Origin: Bacteroidales bacterium UBA1216
GTDB taxonomy: Bacteria > Bacteroidota > Bacteroidia > Bacteroidales > Paludibacteraceae
NCBI GenBank assembly: GCA_002309255.1
Contig: DBXI01000013.1
Location: forward strand, 2,989 to 63,729
Reading direction: 5' to 3'
Length of the DNA: 60,741 bases
The position numbers and the translations under genes were made by a program. This document shows positions 32,405 through 40,893 of the stretch, piece by piece. Position 1 is the stretch's first letter. Each line of letters starts with the position of its first letter. Under the pieces are notes generated by a model, which had not been told where the DNA came from, did no database searches, and saw nothing but the letters and a program-made list of their open reading frames with translations.

Positions 32405-34114
32405 TTACTTATCGTGTTTCTTTTCGAAGATTGCTTCTTCGACGTTGATGATGTAGTCACCCATCTTTTCGAACTCGGATATTGTATCCATATAGTTGAC
32501 GCCGGTGAGGTAGTCGTAAACATGCTCTGTTACGTTCGTTGTGTTTTCGGCCTTCAGGTCGTCGCGGAAGCTATTGATCTCGGATTCGATGGTCATCATG
32601 TCGGTGAACTCATTGTCGGAGATGTGTACCTTGTCGAGCGCCTCAACCATCTTGTTAGCGGCTTGTGCAAGCAAAGACTCCATCATCTCGATGTTGCGGT
32701 TCTGCTCATCGGTGTATTTGAGTTTGTCGCGGTGGCGGTACGACATGTAGCGCGAGAGGTTGAAGTTGGCGTCACCTACGGATTCAAGTTCGCTGACGAT
32801 ACGTAACATCTTGTGTATCTCACGCTTGGACTGATCAGACAGACGTCCGTCGGCAACCTGGTTCAGATATGCTGCTATTTCAACCTCCATTCGGTCGCAG
32901 ATGCCTTCATACTTCTCGATGCGGGAGTAGATCTTGACAAACTCCTGCTCATCAGTGGTGTGGAACAGATCGCTAACCATGTCGATCATTCTGCGCGCAC
33001 GTACACCAAAGACGTGTATCTCGTGCCAAGCCTGCATGATAGAGAGCTCGGATGTGGACATCAAGCCGCCTGTGATGAACTTGAGTTGCGAATCCTCGTC
33101 GCCCTCCGGCTTGGATGGGATGATGATACATACGAGTTTCTCCAGGTACTTGATGAAGCCTATAAGGATGCAGGTGTTCACAACGTTGAACAAGGTGTGG
33201 AAGGTAGCCAGGATAGCACTGAGTTTCTCCGGTGATACGCCGTGTTCGGGACGAACGCCCGGCTCAAACGGTACATCCCACAGGTCGCAGACCAAGCCTA
33301 CGAACGGACGGAACACGCAGAGCACCCAGACCACGCCGAAGAGGTTGAACACCAAGTGCGCCATAGCAGCGCGGCGAGCCTGAACGGAGGCAGACAGGGC
33401 AACGATGTTCGAGGTAATGGTTGTACCGATGTTCTCACCAAGCACAAGCGAAATACCCATATCTATCGGCAGCACGCCTACGGAGCAGAGCGTCATTGTG
33501 ATAGCCATGATAGCGGCGGACGACTGCACGGCAAACGTCAATATACCACCAACCAGGAGGTAGAGGAAGTAACTGCCGTAGCCGTAGCTGGAGGTAGAGT
33601 CGAAGAAGTTGCGTACGGCATCTATCTCATCGAGCTTCATCTCGGTGGCGTTGATCTTCAGCGTGGTAAGGCCGAGTAGCATCAGCGACAGGCCGATCAG
33701 GAAGTCACCCAAGTTGGCGTTTTTCTTCGTATATATAAGCGCTACAGCCAGCACGATGGTAGCATAAACAACAAGTCGCATGTCGAACGATGCACCGCCC
33801 AGCACCATGATCCACGCCGTGAACGTCGTACCGATGTTCGCACCCATGATGACGGAGATCGCCTGCACGAGGCTAAGTATGCCAGCCGAGACAAAGCTGA
33901 CCGTCATGACCGTGGTAGCGGTGGATGATTGCACAGCGGCGGTGATGAAAGCACCCGTCAGCACGCCCGAGAAACGGTTGGTGGTCATTGTGCCGAGCAC
34001 GTTGCTCAGCTTGCTACCTGCCATCTTCTGCAGGCCTTCACTCATCACCTTCATTCCGTACATCAGCATCGCTACGGAACCGATGAGTGTGATTATCTGT
34101 AAAGCAAATTGCAT
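32405..34114 (-). CDS. Na/Pi cotransporter with PhoU-like domain
   Basis: 569 residues. Two inverted halves of the Na/Pi-II fold carry the QSS motifs: TAAVQSSTATTVMTVSFVSAG (about 58-78) and FAVQSSAAIMAITMTLC (about 198-214). From about 355 onward the sequence is helical and PhoU-like (HVFGVRARRMIDMVSDLF; LESVGDANFNLSRYMSYR). The protein should import phosphate with Na+ across the inner membrane; the PhoU-like part may gate it. It is the first gene of a minus-strand unit with gcvP and is driven from the divergent control region, opposite rel. The Na+ gradient it needs could come from the Nqr complex encoded at the end of the window. Confidence 0.92.
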   Translation of the reverse strand: MQFALQIITLIGSVAMLMYGMKVMSEGLQKMAGSKLSNVLGTMTTNRFSGVLTGAFITAAVQSSTATTVMTVSFVSAGILSLVQAISVIMGANIGTTFTAWIMVLGGASFDMRLVVYATIVLAVALIYTKKNANLGDFLIGLSLMLLGLTTLKINATEMKLDEIDAVRNFFDSTSSYGYGSYFLYLLVGGILTFAVQSSAAIMAITMTLCSVGVLPIDMGISLVLGENIGTTITSNIVALSASVQARRAAMAHLVFNLFGVVWVLCVFRPFVGLVCDLWDVPFEPGVRPEHGVSPEKLSAILATFHTLFNVVNTCILIGFIKYLEKLVCIIIPSKPEGDEDSQLKFITGGLMSTSELSIMQAWHEIHVFGVRARRMIDMVSDLFHTTDEQEFVKIYSRIEKYEGICDRMEVEIAAYLNQVADGRLSDQSKREIHKMLRIVSELESVGDANFNLSRYMSYRHRDKLKYTDEQNRNIEMMESLLAQAANKMVEALDKVHISDNEFTDMMTIESEINSFRDDLKAENTTNVTEHVYDYLTGVNYMDTISEFEKMGDYIINVEEAIFEKKHDK

Positions 34115-34197
34115 AGTATAATTGTATATTAGTTGTTTTTCAATGTGTTATTCATACTGAACGTCATTTATGCACGCACTAACGCAAATTACAGCCA

Positions 34198-34229
34198 CAA
34201 AGATACAAAAAAAAAATGACATTTGCAAA
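34198..34229 (-). promoter_or_regulatory. Bacteroidota-type promoter of the Na/Pi-gcvP unit
   Basis: On the minus strand TTTG (34226-34229), 20 nt, TATCTTTG (34198-34205). From its first T it matches the rel promoter (34672-34703) almost base for base, including the T-tract spacer, but in the opposite direction. Confidence 0.85.
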
Positions 34230-34354
34230 TAATTTGTCGTTTTTTTTCATTTTTAAAGAATATTATTGATTTTCTCACCAAGGTGAGCTAAATTATAACG
34301 AATAGTGTCCGATCCGCTTCCGCTCAGCGAAAGCTCTGCGAATTGTCCCGTGAA

Positions 34355-34409
34355 CCACGCGCTTATCACAGACTAATAACAGACTAACCACGCACTTATC
34401 ACCCACTAA
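34355..34409. repeat. 22-bp direct repeat, 33-bp spacing
   Basis: Unit 1 (34355-34376) and unit 2 (34388-34409) share CCACGC[G/A]CTTATCAC..ACTAA. The 11 nt between them (TAACAGACTAA) repeat the end of the unit. The start-to-start distance of 33 bp is close to three helical turns, which would suit a regulator binding one face of the DNA; no regulator is identified. Confidence 0.65.
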
Positions 34410-34479
34410 ATTAAATACTCGGATGAGGGATTTCGGGCGTTTTTGCGAGGAAAAGACGGTGTTTTTTCTTAAAGGATAC

Positions 34480-34502
34480 TACTATATACATAGTATATAG
34501 TA
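34480..34502. promoter_or_regulatory. Perfect palindrome, possible operator
   Basis: TACTATATAC, ATA, GTATATAGTA: 10 bp arms around 3 nt. AAAG and CTTT flank it symmetrically. It is AT-rich and without a T-run, so it looks more like a protein-binding site or cruciform than a terminator. Confidence 0.5.
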
Positions 34503-34604
34503 CTTTAAACATGAGTGGCAGAGAATAATAAAAGTGTACGGATTGGACGTATTAGGACGGAAAGTGGATTAGGAAAAGTGGAGGATTTTTAAGGATAAAG
34601 ACGT

Positions 34605-34636
34605 AAAAGATACAAAAAATAATCGAATTTTGCAAA
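34605..34636 (-). promoter_or_regulatory. Promoter-like site reading into the gene-free stretch
   Basis: On the minus strand TTTG (34633-34636), 20 nt, TATCTTTT (34605-34612), one base from the -7 consensus. A transcript would start near 34598 and cross the direct repeats and palindrome toward the Na/Pi gene. It may produce a leader or small RNA, or be inactive. Confidence 0.4.
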
Positions 34637-34671
34637 TAAAAGGCGTAAAAAAAACAAAAAATGTAAAAATA

Positions 34672-34703
34672 TTTGCAAATGTCATTTTTTTTTCGTAACT
34701 TTG
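34672..34703 (+). promoter_or_regulatory. Bacteroidota-type promoter of rel
   Basis: TTTG (34672-34675), 20-nt spacer, TAACTTTG (34696-34703). The rel ATG is at 34722, so the leader is only about a dozen nucleotides. Confidence 0.87.
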
Positions 34704-34721
34704 TAGCGAATTTGTGTATAG

Positions 34722-36974
34722 ATGAAAAATAGCGAGTTCACACAAGCCGAGATGGCGATGATTGAGCAGGAGTTTGCCTCGCTGCTTGATGCGTACGCGC
34801 ACACATCGCATCGTCAGCACGTAGAGCGCATAGAGAAAGCATTCCGCTTTGCTAATAAGGCGCACTACGGTGTTCGTCGGTTGAGTGGTGAGCCTTACAT
34901 CATGCATCCACTGGCTGTTGCGAAGATCGTGGTGAGCGAGATAGGCTTGGGCAGCACATCGATCAGCGCGGCGCTACTACATGATGTAGTGGAGGATACA
35001 GACTATACAATAGAGGACATAGACAATCTGTTCGGCGCAAAGATAGCGCAGATAGTGGACGGTTTGACGAAGATCTCGGGCGGCGTGTTCGGCGACAAAG
35101 CCTCGGAGCAGGCAGAGAACTTCCGAAAGCTACTGCTGACAATGAGTGACGATATACGCGTTGTGCTAATTAAGATAGCCGACCGGTTGCACAACATGCG
35201 GACGCTGACGGCTCAGCCGAAGGAGAAGCAGTACAAGATAGCCGGCGAGACGCAGTATATCTATGCTCCGTTGGCTTACCGTCTGGGTTTGGGTTCGATT
35301 AAGAGCGAGCTGGAGAACTTGGCATTCAAGTACGAGCATCCGGACACCTACGAGGAACTCACGCAACGTATAGCAGACGATCAACTGACGCGGATGGAGA
35401 ACTTTGAGAAGTTTGCCGCCCCTATCCGCGAGAAACTCAAAGCCTTAGGCTTCGAGTTCGACCTGACGGCCAGGGTGAAGACTCCCTACTCCATCTGGCG
35501 TAAGATGAACACGAAGTTCGTGACCTACGAGGAGATATACGACCTGCTGGCAGTTCGCATCGTGTTCACGCCGAAGCAGAATGTTCTTAGTGAGCGCGAC
35601 CAGTGCTGGATGATCTACTCGGCGATAACAGAGATCTACCGTCCGCATCCGGGGCGCATCCGCGACTGGATATCCACGCCCAAAGCCAACGGCTATGAGG
35701 CGCTGCATGTGACGGTGATGGGTCAGAACGGCGAGTGGGTGGAGATACAGATCCGTACACGCAGGATGCACGAGCTGGCAGAGCAAGGTTTGGCTGCACA
35801 CTGGCGTTACAAATCCGGCGAGACGGAGGAAACGGAGCTTGACAAGTGGCTACGCGACATCAAGGAGGTTCTTTCGAGCGATTCGCCTGATGCGATGGCG
35901 TTCCTGGACACCTTCAAACTGAATTTGTTCGCCAAAGAGGTGTTCGTATTCACTCCGAGCGGCGAGATACAGACCCTTCCGCAGGGCGCGACGGTGCTCG
36001 ATCTGGCATATCAGTTGCACTCCGAGCTGGGCGAACATTGCATAGGCGCAAAGGTGAACCATTCGCTGAAGAGCATCGACTATATTCTGCATGCGGGCGA
36101 TCAGATAGAGATCCTGACTGCGGGTCAGCAGACTCCGAAAGAAGAGTGGCTAAACTATGTGATCACCGCCAAGGCTCAATCGATGCTGAACACATACTTC
36201 CGCAAGCAGGAGCGTCAGCAAGAGAAGACCGGTGAGCGCAGGCTGAACGATGCGTTGATTTCATTGCAGATCCCGGAGGAGCAGTACGACAGTGCTACAC
36301 AGCGGCTGTTAGGCTACTACCACTTGACCAAGCGCGCCGAGTTGTTCCGGCAGATAGGTCTGGATGCCATCAAACTGGACAACTTGAAGGACATCATCCA
36401 GCCGAAGCAGAGCCTGTGGTCGCGACTCAGACCATGGAAGCAAGGCGATCAGCCCGCCGCAGTCAGCGAGCAGCCAGCGGGAGGAAAAGATGAGGTGGTG
36501 ATGGATACGCGCAAAGACAAGCAGAAGCACAACATCATCATCACCGACGAGATACTGAAAGATGTGATCCTGGAGGATTGCTGCCGTCCGATCCCGGGCG
36601 ACGAGGCGATAGCCTTCAAGGACACAACGGGGAAGATGCATGTGCACTACATGAACTGCCCCGTGGCTGAGCGGCTGAAGTCCAGTTACGGCAAGTCGAT
36701 ATACTCGGTGACCTGGGATACGCACAGGCTGAGTCTGTACAAGGAGAAGTTGGAGATAGTGGGTATAGATCAGTTTGGACTGCTGATAGAGATGCTGCGC
36801 GTGATAACGGAGAACTTCAACATCAACGTGAACGAACTGCACATAACAGCCAACAACGGCGTGTTCAGCGCGCGAATCATATTGTACGTGTATGATAAGG
36901 CCGAGTTGTATGAGTTGATCGAGTCACTGAGGAAGATGCACAACATCCAATCGGTGCAGAGGGTGTTCACATAG
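34722..36974 (+). CDS. rel: Bifunctional (p)ppGpp synthetase/hydrolase (RelA/SpoT homolog)
   Basis: 750 residues. The HD hydrolase domain has HDVVEDT (about 88-94), which keeps the catalytic HDxxED, so hydrolysis should work. The synthetase domain has RVKTPYSIWRKM (about 251-262) and NGYEALHVTVMG (about 323-334). A TGS domain (VFVFTPSGEIQTLPQGATVL, about 408-427), a helical/zinc-finger-like part with CCRPIPGD (about 622-629) and an ACT domain (about 675-750) follow. It makes and removes the starvation alarmone on the ribosome. It has its own promoter with a very short leader. The stop codon begins a heptamer array. Confidence 0.97.
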   Translation: MKNSEFTQAEMAMIEQEFASLLDAYAHTSHRQHVERIEKAFRFANKAHYGVRRLSGEPYIMHPLAVAKIVVSEIGLGSTSISAALLHDVVEDTDYTIEDIDNLFGAKIAQIVDGLTKISGGVFGDKASEQAENFRKLLLTMSDDIRVVLIKIADRLHNMRTLTAQPKEKQYKIAGETQYIYAPLAYRLGLGSIKSELENLAFKYEHPDTYEELTQRIADDQLTRMENFEKFAAPIREKLKALGFEFDLTARVKTPYSIWRKMNTKFVTYEEIYDLLAVRIVFTPKQNVLSERDQCWMIYSAITEIYRPHPGRIRDWISTPKANGYEALHVTVMGQNGEWVEIQIRTRRMHELAEQGLAAHWRYKSGETEETELDKWLRDIKEVLSSDSPDAMAFLDTFKLNLFAKEVFVFTPSGEIQTLPQGATVLDLAYQLHSELGEHCIGAKVNHSLKSIDYILHAGDQIEILTAGQQTPKEEWLNYVITAKAQSMLNTYFRKQERQQEKTGERRLNDALISLQIPEEQYDSATQRLLGYYHLTKRAELFRQIGLDAIKLDNLKDIIQPKQSLWSRLRPWKQGDQPAAVSEQPAGGKDEVVMDTRKDKQKHNIIITDEILKDVILEDCCRPIPGDEAIAFKDTTGKMHVHYMNCPVAERLKSSYGKSIYSVTWDTHRLSLYKEKLEIVGIDQFGLLIEMLRVITENFNINVNELHITANNGVFSARIILYVYDKAELYELIESLRKMHNIQSVQRVFT

Positions 36975-37000
36975 TGAATAGAGAATAATTAATAGTTAAT
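36972..37000 (+). repeat. Heptamer array at the rel stop codon
   Basis: Units AGTGAAT, AGAGAAT, AATTAAT, AGTTAAT (36973-37000). The TAG stop (36972-36974) sits at its start. Confidence 0.75.
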
Positions 37001-37014
37001 TGATACAATCAAAA

Positions 37015-38100
37015 ATGAAAAAGGTATTTGTAAGTATGGCAATGGCTCTGGTAGCCGTAGTTATGATGGCACAACAACCTGTCATCACATTTGAGAAGAC
37101 CGACCACGACTTTGGTAAGATCAATGAAGCCGATGGCAAAGTAACCACAATCTTCACCTTCAAGAACGAGGGCATGGAGCCTCTCGTGCTTAGTAACGTT
37201 CGCGCGAGCTGTGGATGCACCACCCCGAAGTGGCCGCGTCATCCCATCGAGCCAGGACAGACAGGTGAGATAACCGTAACATATAACCCCAATGGCCGTC
37301 CTGGTCGTTTCACGAAGACCGTAACGATCACCTCCAACGCCACGGAGGCCACAACGCGCGTGACGATCAGAGGTGAAGTGATCCCCAAGCCCGCCAAGCC
37401 CGTGGACAACTACCCCGTTAAGATGGGTGAGCTGAGTCTGAAGAGCAAGAGCGTGAACTTCGGTAAGCTACTTGACCATGCAACCAAGACGCAGGAGATC
37501 GAGTACGCCAACCAGACCGATCATGAGATAACAGTAGCTCTGCTGCCCGCCAAGGGACAGGAGAAGTACTTAGATGCTATTGCCACGCTGACCAACGTGA
37601 AGGCCAATGAGACAGGTAAGATCCAGATCGCTTTGACCACCGAGAACGCCAACGTATATGGTCCAATCGAGGGCACGTTCCTGGTAGTGGTTAACGGCAA
37701 ACAGGAGGTAAGCGATGATTTCAAGATTCTGGTTACCGCCGAGGTGGAGGAGGATTTCTCTACTCTGACGCCTGAGGCACGCCGCAACGCGCCTATCCTG
37801 GACGTAGCAGCCAGCGTTAACCTTGGCAACATAGCTGCCGGCAAAGTTGGCAAGCGCACCGTGAGCCTGGCGAACGTAGGTGCTGATCCGCTGAAGATCC
37901 GCCGCGTGCTGAACAACAACAAGGATCTGAAGGCCACTGTCAACAAAGCCGAACTGAAGAACGGCAAGAGCGGTCAATTGAAGATCGAGGTGCCGACAGC
38001 CGGTCTGGAGAAAGGCAACTACAGCCGTCAGCTGACGCTGATCACCAATGATCCGGCTAAGCCGAAGTTTGTTGTAACCATCAACTGGACAGTAGAGTAA
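37015..38100 (+). CDS. Secreted DUF1573-domain protein
   Basis: 361 residues from ATG 37015. The signal peptide (VFVSMAMALVAVVMMAQ) ends near residue 19. The N-terminal DUF1573 domain is clear: FEKTDHDFGKINEADGKVTT (about 25-44), then NVRASCGCTTPKWPRHPIEPG (about 63-83) and VTYNPNGRPGRFTKTVTI (about 88-105). A second Ig-like, ASH-type domain with LDVAASVNLGNIAAGKVGKR lies near 260-361, ending in WTVE. The domains are related to the ASH/MSP immunoglobulin-like group. Periplasmic function is unknown, but two or more such genes are usual in Bacteroidales. It is followed by hairpin element C starting at its TAA. Confidence 0.9.
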   Translation: MKKVFVSMAMALVAVVMMAQQPVITFEKTDHDFGKINEADGKVTTIFTFKNEGMEPLVLSNVRASCGCTTPKWPRHPIEPGQTGEITVTYNPNGRPGRFTKTVTITSNATEATTRVTIRGEVIPKPAKPVDNYPVKMGELSLKSKSVNFGKLLDHATKTQEIEYANQTDHEITVALLPAKGQEKYLDAIATLTNVKANETGKIQIALTTENANVYGPIEGTFLVVVNGKQEVSDDFKILVTAEVEEDFSTLTPEARRNAPILDVAASVNLGNIAAGKVGKRTVSLANVGADPLKIRRVLNNNKDLKATVNKAELKNGKSGQLKIEVPTAGLEKGNYSRQLTLITNDPAKPKFVVTINWTVE

Positions 38101-38203
38101 TTTTTTTTTTTAGGGGTATCTTGCCGTTTTTGGTTCGGTCGTTATGCACCACATAACTCCCTTACACAAAAACTGCAATCTACCTCCTAAAAATCCAAAA
38201 TTA
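38099..38203 (+). repeat. Nested intergenic hairpin element, copy C
   Basis: Fills the gap between the DUF1573 gene and meaB, beginning at the TAA stop. Arms: TTTTTAGG (38107-38114) with CCTAAAAA (38186-38193), and AATTTT with AAAATT further out. The central hairpin is GTTATG (38141-38146) with CATAAC (38152-38157), loop CACCA. The outer arms differ from copies A and B but remain complementary. Confidence 0.8.
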
Positions 38204-38223
38204 AAAACACAACATTTCAAATC

Positions 38224-39315
38224 ATGGATCATCCTGAGAATGATAGCGAATACAAAGGCTTGCAGGTGAACGAGGGCGTCTTACCTCTGCCATCGGTGAA
38301 CCCTTATGCTACGTTTCGCCGCAAGAAGCGTCTGCTAAGTGCGGAGGAGTATGTGGCGGGGATCCGCGGCGGCGATATATCAATCCTCGGCCAAGCCGTG
38401 ACGCTGGTGGAGAGCAGTCTGCCATCAGACCAGGTGATAGCGCAAAAGGTTATCGAAGCCTGTCTGCCATTCTCAGGTAACAGTATTCGCGCGGGAATAA
38501 CTGGCGTGCCGGGTGCAGGCAAGTCCACGTTCATTGAGGCGTTAGGCACCCATCTGTGCAAGCAAGGAAGCAAGCTCGCCGTACTGGCTATCGACCCCTC
38601 GTCGGAGCGATCGAAAGGCAGTATATTAGGTGACAAGACGCGCATGAACGAGTTGTCGACTGCCGCCAACGCGTTCATACGCCCCAGCCCATCGGCAGGA
38701 TCATTGGGCGGTGTAGCGCGAAAGACGAGAGAGACAATCGTACTGTGTGAGGCTGCCGGGTTCAACACTATACTGGTAGAAACAGTAGGTGTCGGTCAGT
38801 CGGAGACAGCGGCGCACTCGATGGTGGATTTCTTCCTGCTACTACAAGTGACCGGCACCGGCGACGAGCTGCAGGGCATCAAGCGAGGAATTATGGAGAT
38901 GGCCGACGGCATAGCGATCAACAAGTGCGATGGTAATAACATTGAACGCGCACGCGCCGCGCGCGTAAGCTTCAAGAACGCCCTGGCGCTCTTCCCGCCC
39001 ACCGAGAGCGGCTGGAAACCCTACGTGGAGACCTGCTCATCGGTGGAGTACACGGGCATTGACGATGTGTGGAAGATGATAACGGACTATATCGCCTTCA
39101 CGCAGAAGAACGGATACTTCGACTACAAGCGTAGCCAACAGGCCAAGTATTGGATGTACGAAACGATCCACCAGTCGCTGCTGGACAGCTTCTACCACAA
39201 CGAGGAGATAGAGCGACTGATCCCGCAATACGAACAACGGATATTGAACAACGAGATAAGTAGCTTTATTGCAGCGCATGAGTTGCTGGAGAAATTCAAA
39301 GATTTGAAAATTTAA
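38224..39315 (+). CDS. meaB: Methylmalonyl-CoA mutase-associated GTPase MeaB
   Basis: 363 residues. MeaB (ArgK family) protects and reactivates the adenosylcobalamin-dependent methylmalonyl-CoA mutase with GTP. The P-loop is GVPGAGKSTFIEAL (about 97-110). LAIDPSSERSKGSILGDKTRM (about 121-141) is the family's Mg2+/switch region, ETVGVGQSET (about 188-197) contains switch III, and AINKCDGNN (about 236-244) is the NKxD base-recognition motif. The mutase genes are not in the window. The C-terminus (KFKDLKI) and stop are encoded by an 8-bp repeat array, and dnaB starts within the end of that array. Confidence 0.96.
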   Translation: MDHPENDSEYKGLQVNEGVLPLPSVNPYATFRRKKRLLSAEEYVAGIRGGDISILGQAVTLVESSLPSDQVIAQKVIEACLPFSGNSIRAGITGVPGAGKSTFIEALGTHLCKQGSKLAVLAIDPSSERSKGSILGDKTRMNELSTAANAFIRPSPSAGSLGGVARKTRETIVLCEAAGFNTILVETVGVGQSETAAHSMVDFFLLLQVTGTGDELQGIKRGIMEMADGIAINKCDGNNIERARAARVSFKNALALFPPTESGWKPYVETCSSVEYTGIDDVWKMITDYIAFTQKNGYFDYKRSQQAKYWMYETIHQSLLDSFYHNEEIERLIPQYEQRILNNEISSFIAAHELLEKFKDLKI

Positions 39316-39324
39316 AGATTGATG
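39293..39324 (+). repeat. Octamer array over the meaB stop and dnaB start
   Basis: Units AATTCAAA, GATTTGAA, AATTTAAA, GATTGATG. The meaB stop (39313-39315) lies in the third unit and the dnaB ATG (39322) in the fourth. On the other strand the units read ATCTTTAA / ATTTTCAA, the family seen inside mfd. Confidence 0.82.
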
Positions 39325-40887
39325 CCACAGAGCACGACAAATAAGAAGACGAGCAAGAACGAGCTACCTAAGCCCGGAGCTGATGCGTTAGGCAAGATGC
39401 CGCCGCAGGCACCAGAGCTGGAGGAGGCTGTGCTGGGGGCGATCATGATTGAGAAGGACGCCTACCCTACGGTAGCTGACCTGCTGCAACCGCGTTCGTT
39501 CTACAACGACCAACATCGGCTGATCTATGAGGCAATCCAGGCGCTGGCATCCACCGATCTACCGATCGACATGTACACCGTTTCGGAGATGCTTAAACAG
39601 CAAGGAAAGCTGGTGGAGGCCGGTGGTGCGACGAAGCTGGCCGATCTGACGAACAAGATAGCCTCTACCGCACACCTGCGCTATCACGCGCAGATCGTAG
39701 CCCAGAAAGCCACGGCACGCGAACTGATAGCATTGGCCAGCCGCATAAGCGAGCAGGCATACAGCGAGACGCAGGATGTGTCCGAGTTGATGCAGTACGC
39801 AGAGGGGGGGATCTTCGACATATCGCAGCGGCAGATGAAGCGCGACGTGACGCAGATCGATCCTGTGATCACCGAAGCGTTTGCGCGTATGCACAAAGCT
39901 GCCGAGAACGAAGGAAACATCAGCGGTACACCTTCCGGCTTCACCGAACTGGATAAGATGACCTCCGGCTGGCAGCGCTCCGACCTGATCATTCTCGCCG
40001 CACGTCCGGCAATGGGTAAGACCGCCTTCGTGCTGTCGATGGTGAGGAACATAGCCGTTGATTACAAGCGTCCGGTAGCGATGTTCTCGTTGGAGATGTC
40101 AAACGTTCAGTTGGGCAACCGTCTGATCATGAACGTGTGCGAGATGGAGGGTGAGAAGATCAAGAACGGCAAGTTCACGCCGCAAGAGTGGCAACAGTTG
40201 GATACACGTGTCACCGCCCTGCGTGGCGCCCCGATCTACCTGGACGATACACCCTCACTCAGCGTATTCGAGCTACGCAGCAAGGCTCGCAAACTTAAAC
40301 GCGAGCACGACATACAACTGATCATCATCGACTACTTGCAGCTGATGAACGCCTCGGGCATGAACTTTGGCAGCCGTGAGCAGGAGGTAAGTATCATATC
40401 GCGAAACCTGAAGGCGCTAGCAAAGGAGCTGGATATACCTATCATCGCCCTGTCGCAGCTCAACCGAAACCTCGAGAGCCGCGGTAACGGCAAGAACGAC
40501 AACTCCGTGGACGGCAAGGCGCCGCAACTGTCCGACCTGCGTGAGTCAGGTGCCATTGAGCAGGATGCCGACATGGTGCTGTTCATCCACCGACCGGAGT
40601 ACTTCCGCATCTATACGGACACCAACGGCAACGACCTGCGCGGCATGGCTAAGATCATCATCGCCAAGCACCGTAACGGCGCTATCGGTGATGTTACGCT
40701 ACGGTTCAGAGCACAATATGCTAAGTTCCAGAACGTGGACGAGAGCGAGGAACCGATGGATTATTCTCCCCTACCCGCCGCTTCCGGCAACAGCTCGCCA
40801 GGATACATCAGCACCGCATCGAAGATGAACATGATGAACGTAGCTGATCTGGATGGCATGAGTTTGAATGATGATAGACCGTGGTAG
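39322..40887 (+). CDS. dnaB: Replicative DNA helicase DnaB
   Basis: 521 residues from ATG 39322; a TTG at 39319 is directly upstream and less likely. DnaB is the hexameric 5'-3' helicase at the fork. The N-terminal DnaG-interaction domain includes PPQAPELEEAVLGAIM (about 29-44). The RecA-like core has the Walker A motif LAARPAMGKTAFVLSM (about 224-239), Walker B LIIIDYLQLM (about 332-341) and SQLNRNLE (about 377-384). KAPQLSDLRESGAIEQDAD is the usual arginine-finger region. No intein interrupts it. An unusual feature is only the 3' heptamer array, seven bases after the stop. Confidence 0.97.
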   Translation: MPQSTTNKKTSKNELPKPGADALGKMPPQAPELEEAVLGAIMIEKDAYPTVADLLQPRSFYNDQHRLIYEAIQALASTDLPIDMYTVSEMLKQQGKLVEAGGATKLADLTNKIASTAHLRYHAQIVAQKATARELIALASRISEQAYSETQDVSELMQYAEGGIFDISQRQMKRDVTQIDPVITEAFARMHKAAENEGNISGTPSGFTELDKMTSGWQRSDLIILAARPAMGKTAFVLSMVRNIAVDYKRPVAMFSLEMSNVQLGNRLIMNVCEMEGEKIKNGKFTPQEWQQLDTRVTALRGAPIYLDDTPSLSVFELRSKARKLKREHDIQLIIIDYLQLMNASGMNFGSREQEVSIISRNLKALAKELDIPIIALSQLNRNLESRGNGKNDNSVDGKAPQLSDLRESGAIEQDADMVLFIHRPEYFRIYTDTNGNDLRGMAKIIIAKHRNGAIGDVTLRFRAQYAKFQNVDESEEPMDYSPLPAASGNSSPGYISTASKMNMMNVADLDGMSLNDDRPW

Positions 40888-40893
40888 TGGTAT

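Larger units (their letters stand above)
34230..34671. other. Gene-free stretch of the divergent control region
   Basis: About 440 nt without a plausible coding frame. It holds a partial 22-bp direct repeat spaced 33 bp apart (34355-34409), a 21-nt palindrome (34480-34502), an imperfect stem (GCTTCCGCT/AGCGAAAGC near 34316-34334), a purine-rich run with repeated GGATT/AGGA (34535-34600) and a promoter-like site on the minus strand (34605-34636). A small RNA or long leader is possible but not shown. Confidence 0.5.

Noticed and set aside
34355..34409. Possible DnaA boxes / replication origin near rel
   Set aside because: The TTATCAC cores lack the central C of TTATCCACA, and no dnaA or typical origin genes are adjacent.
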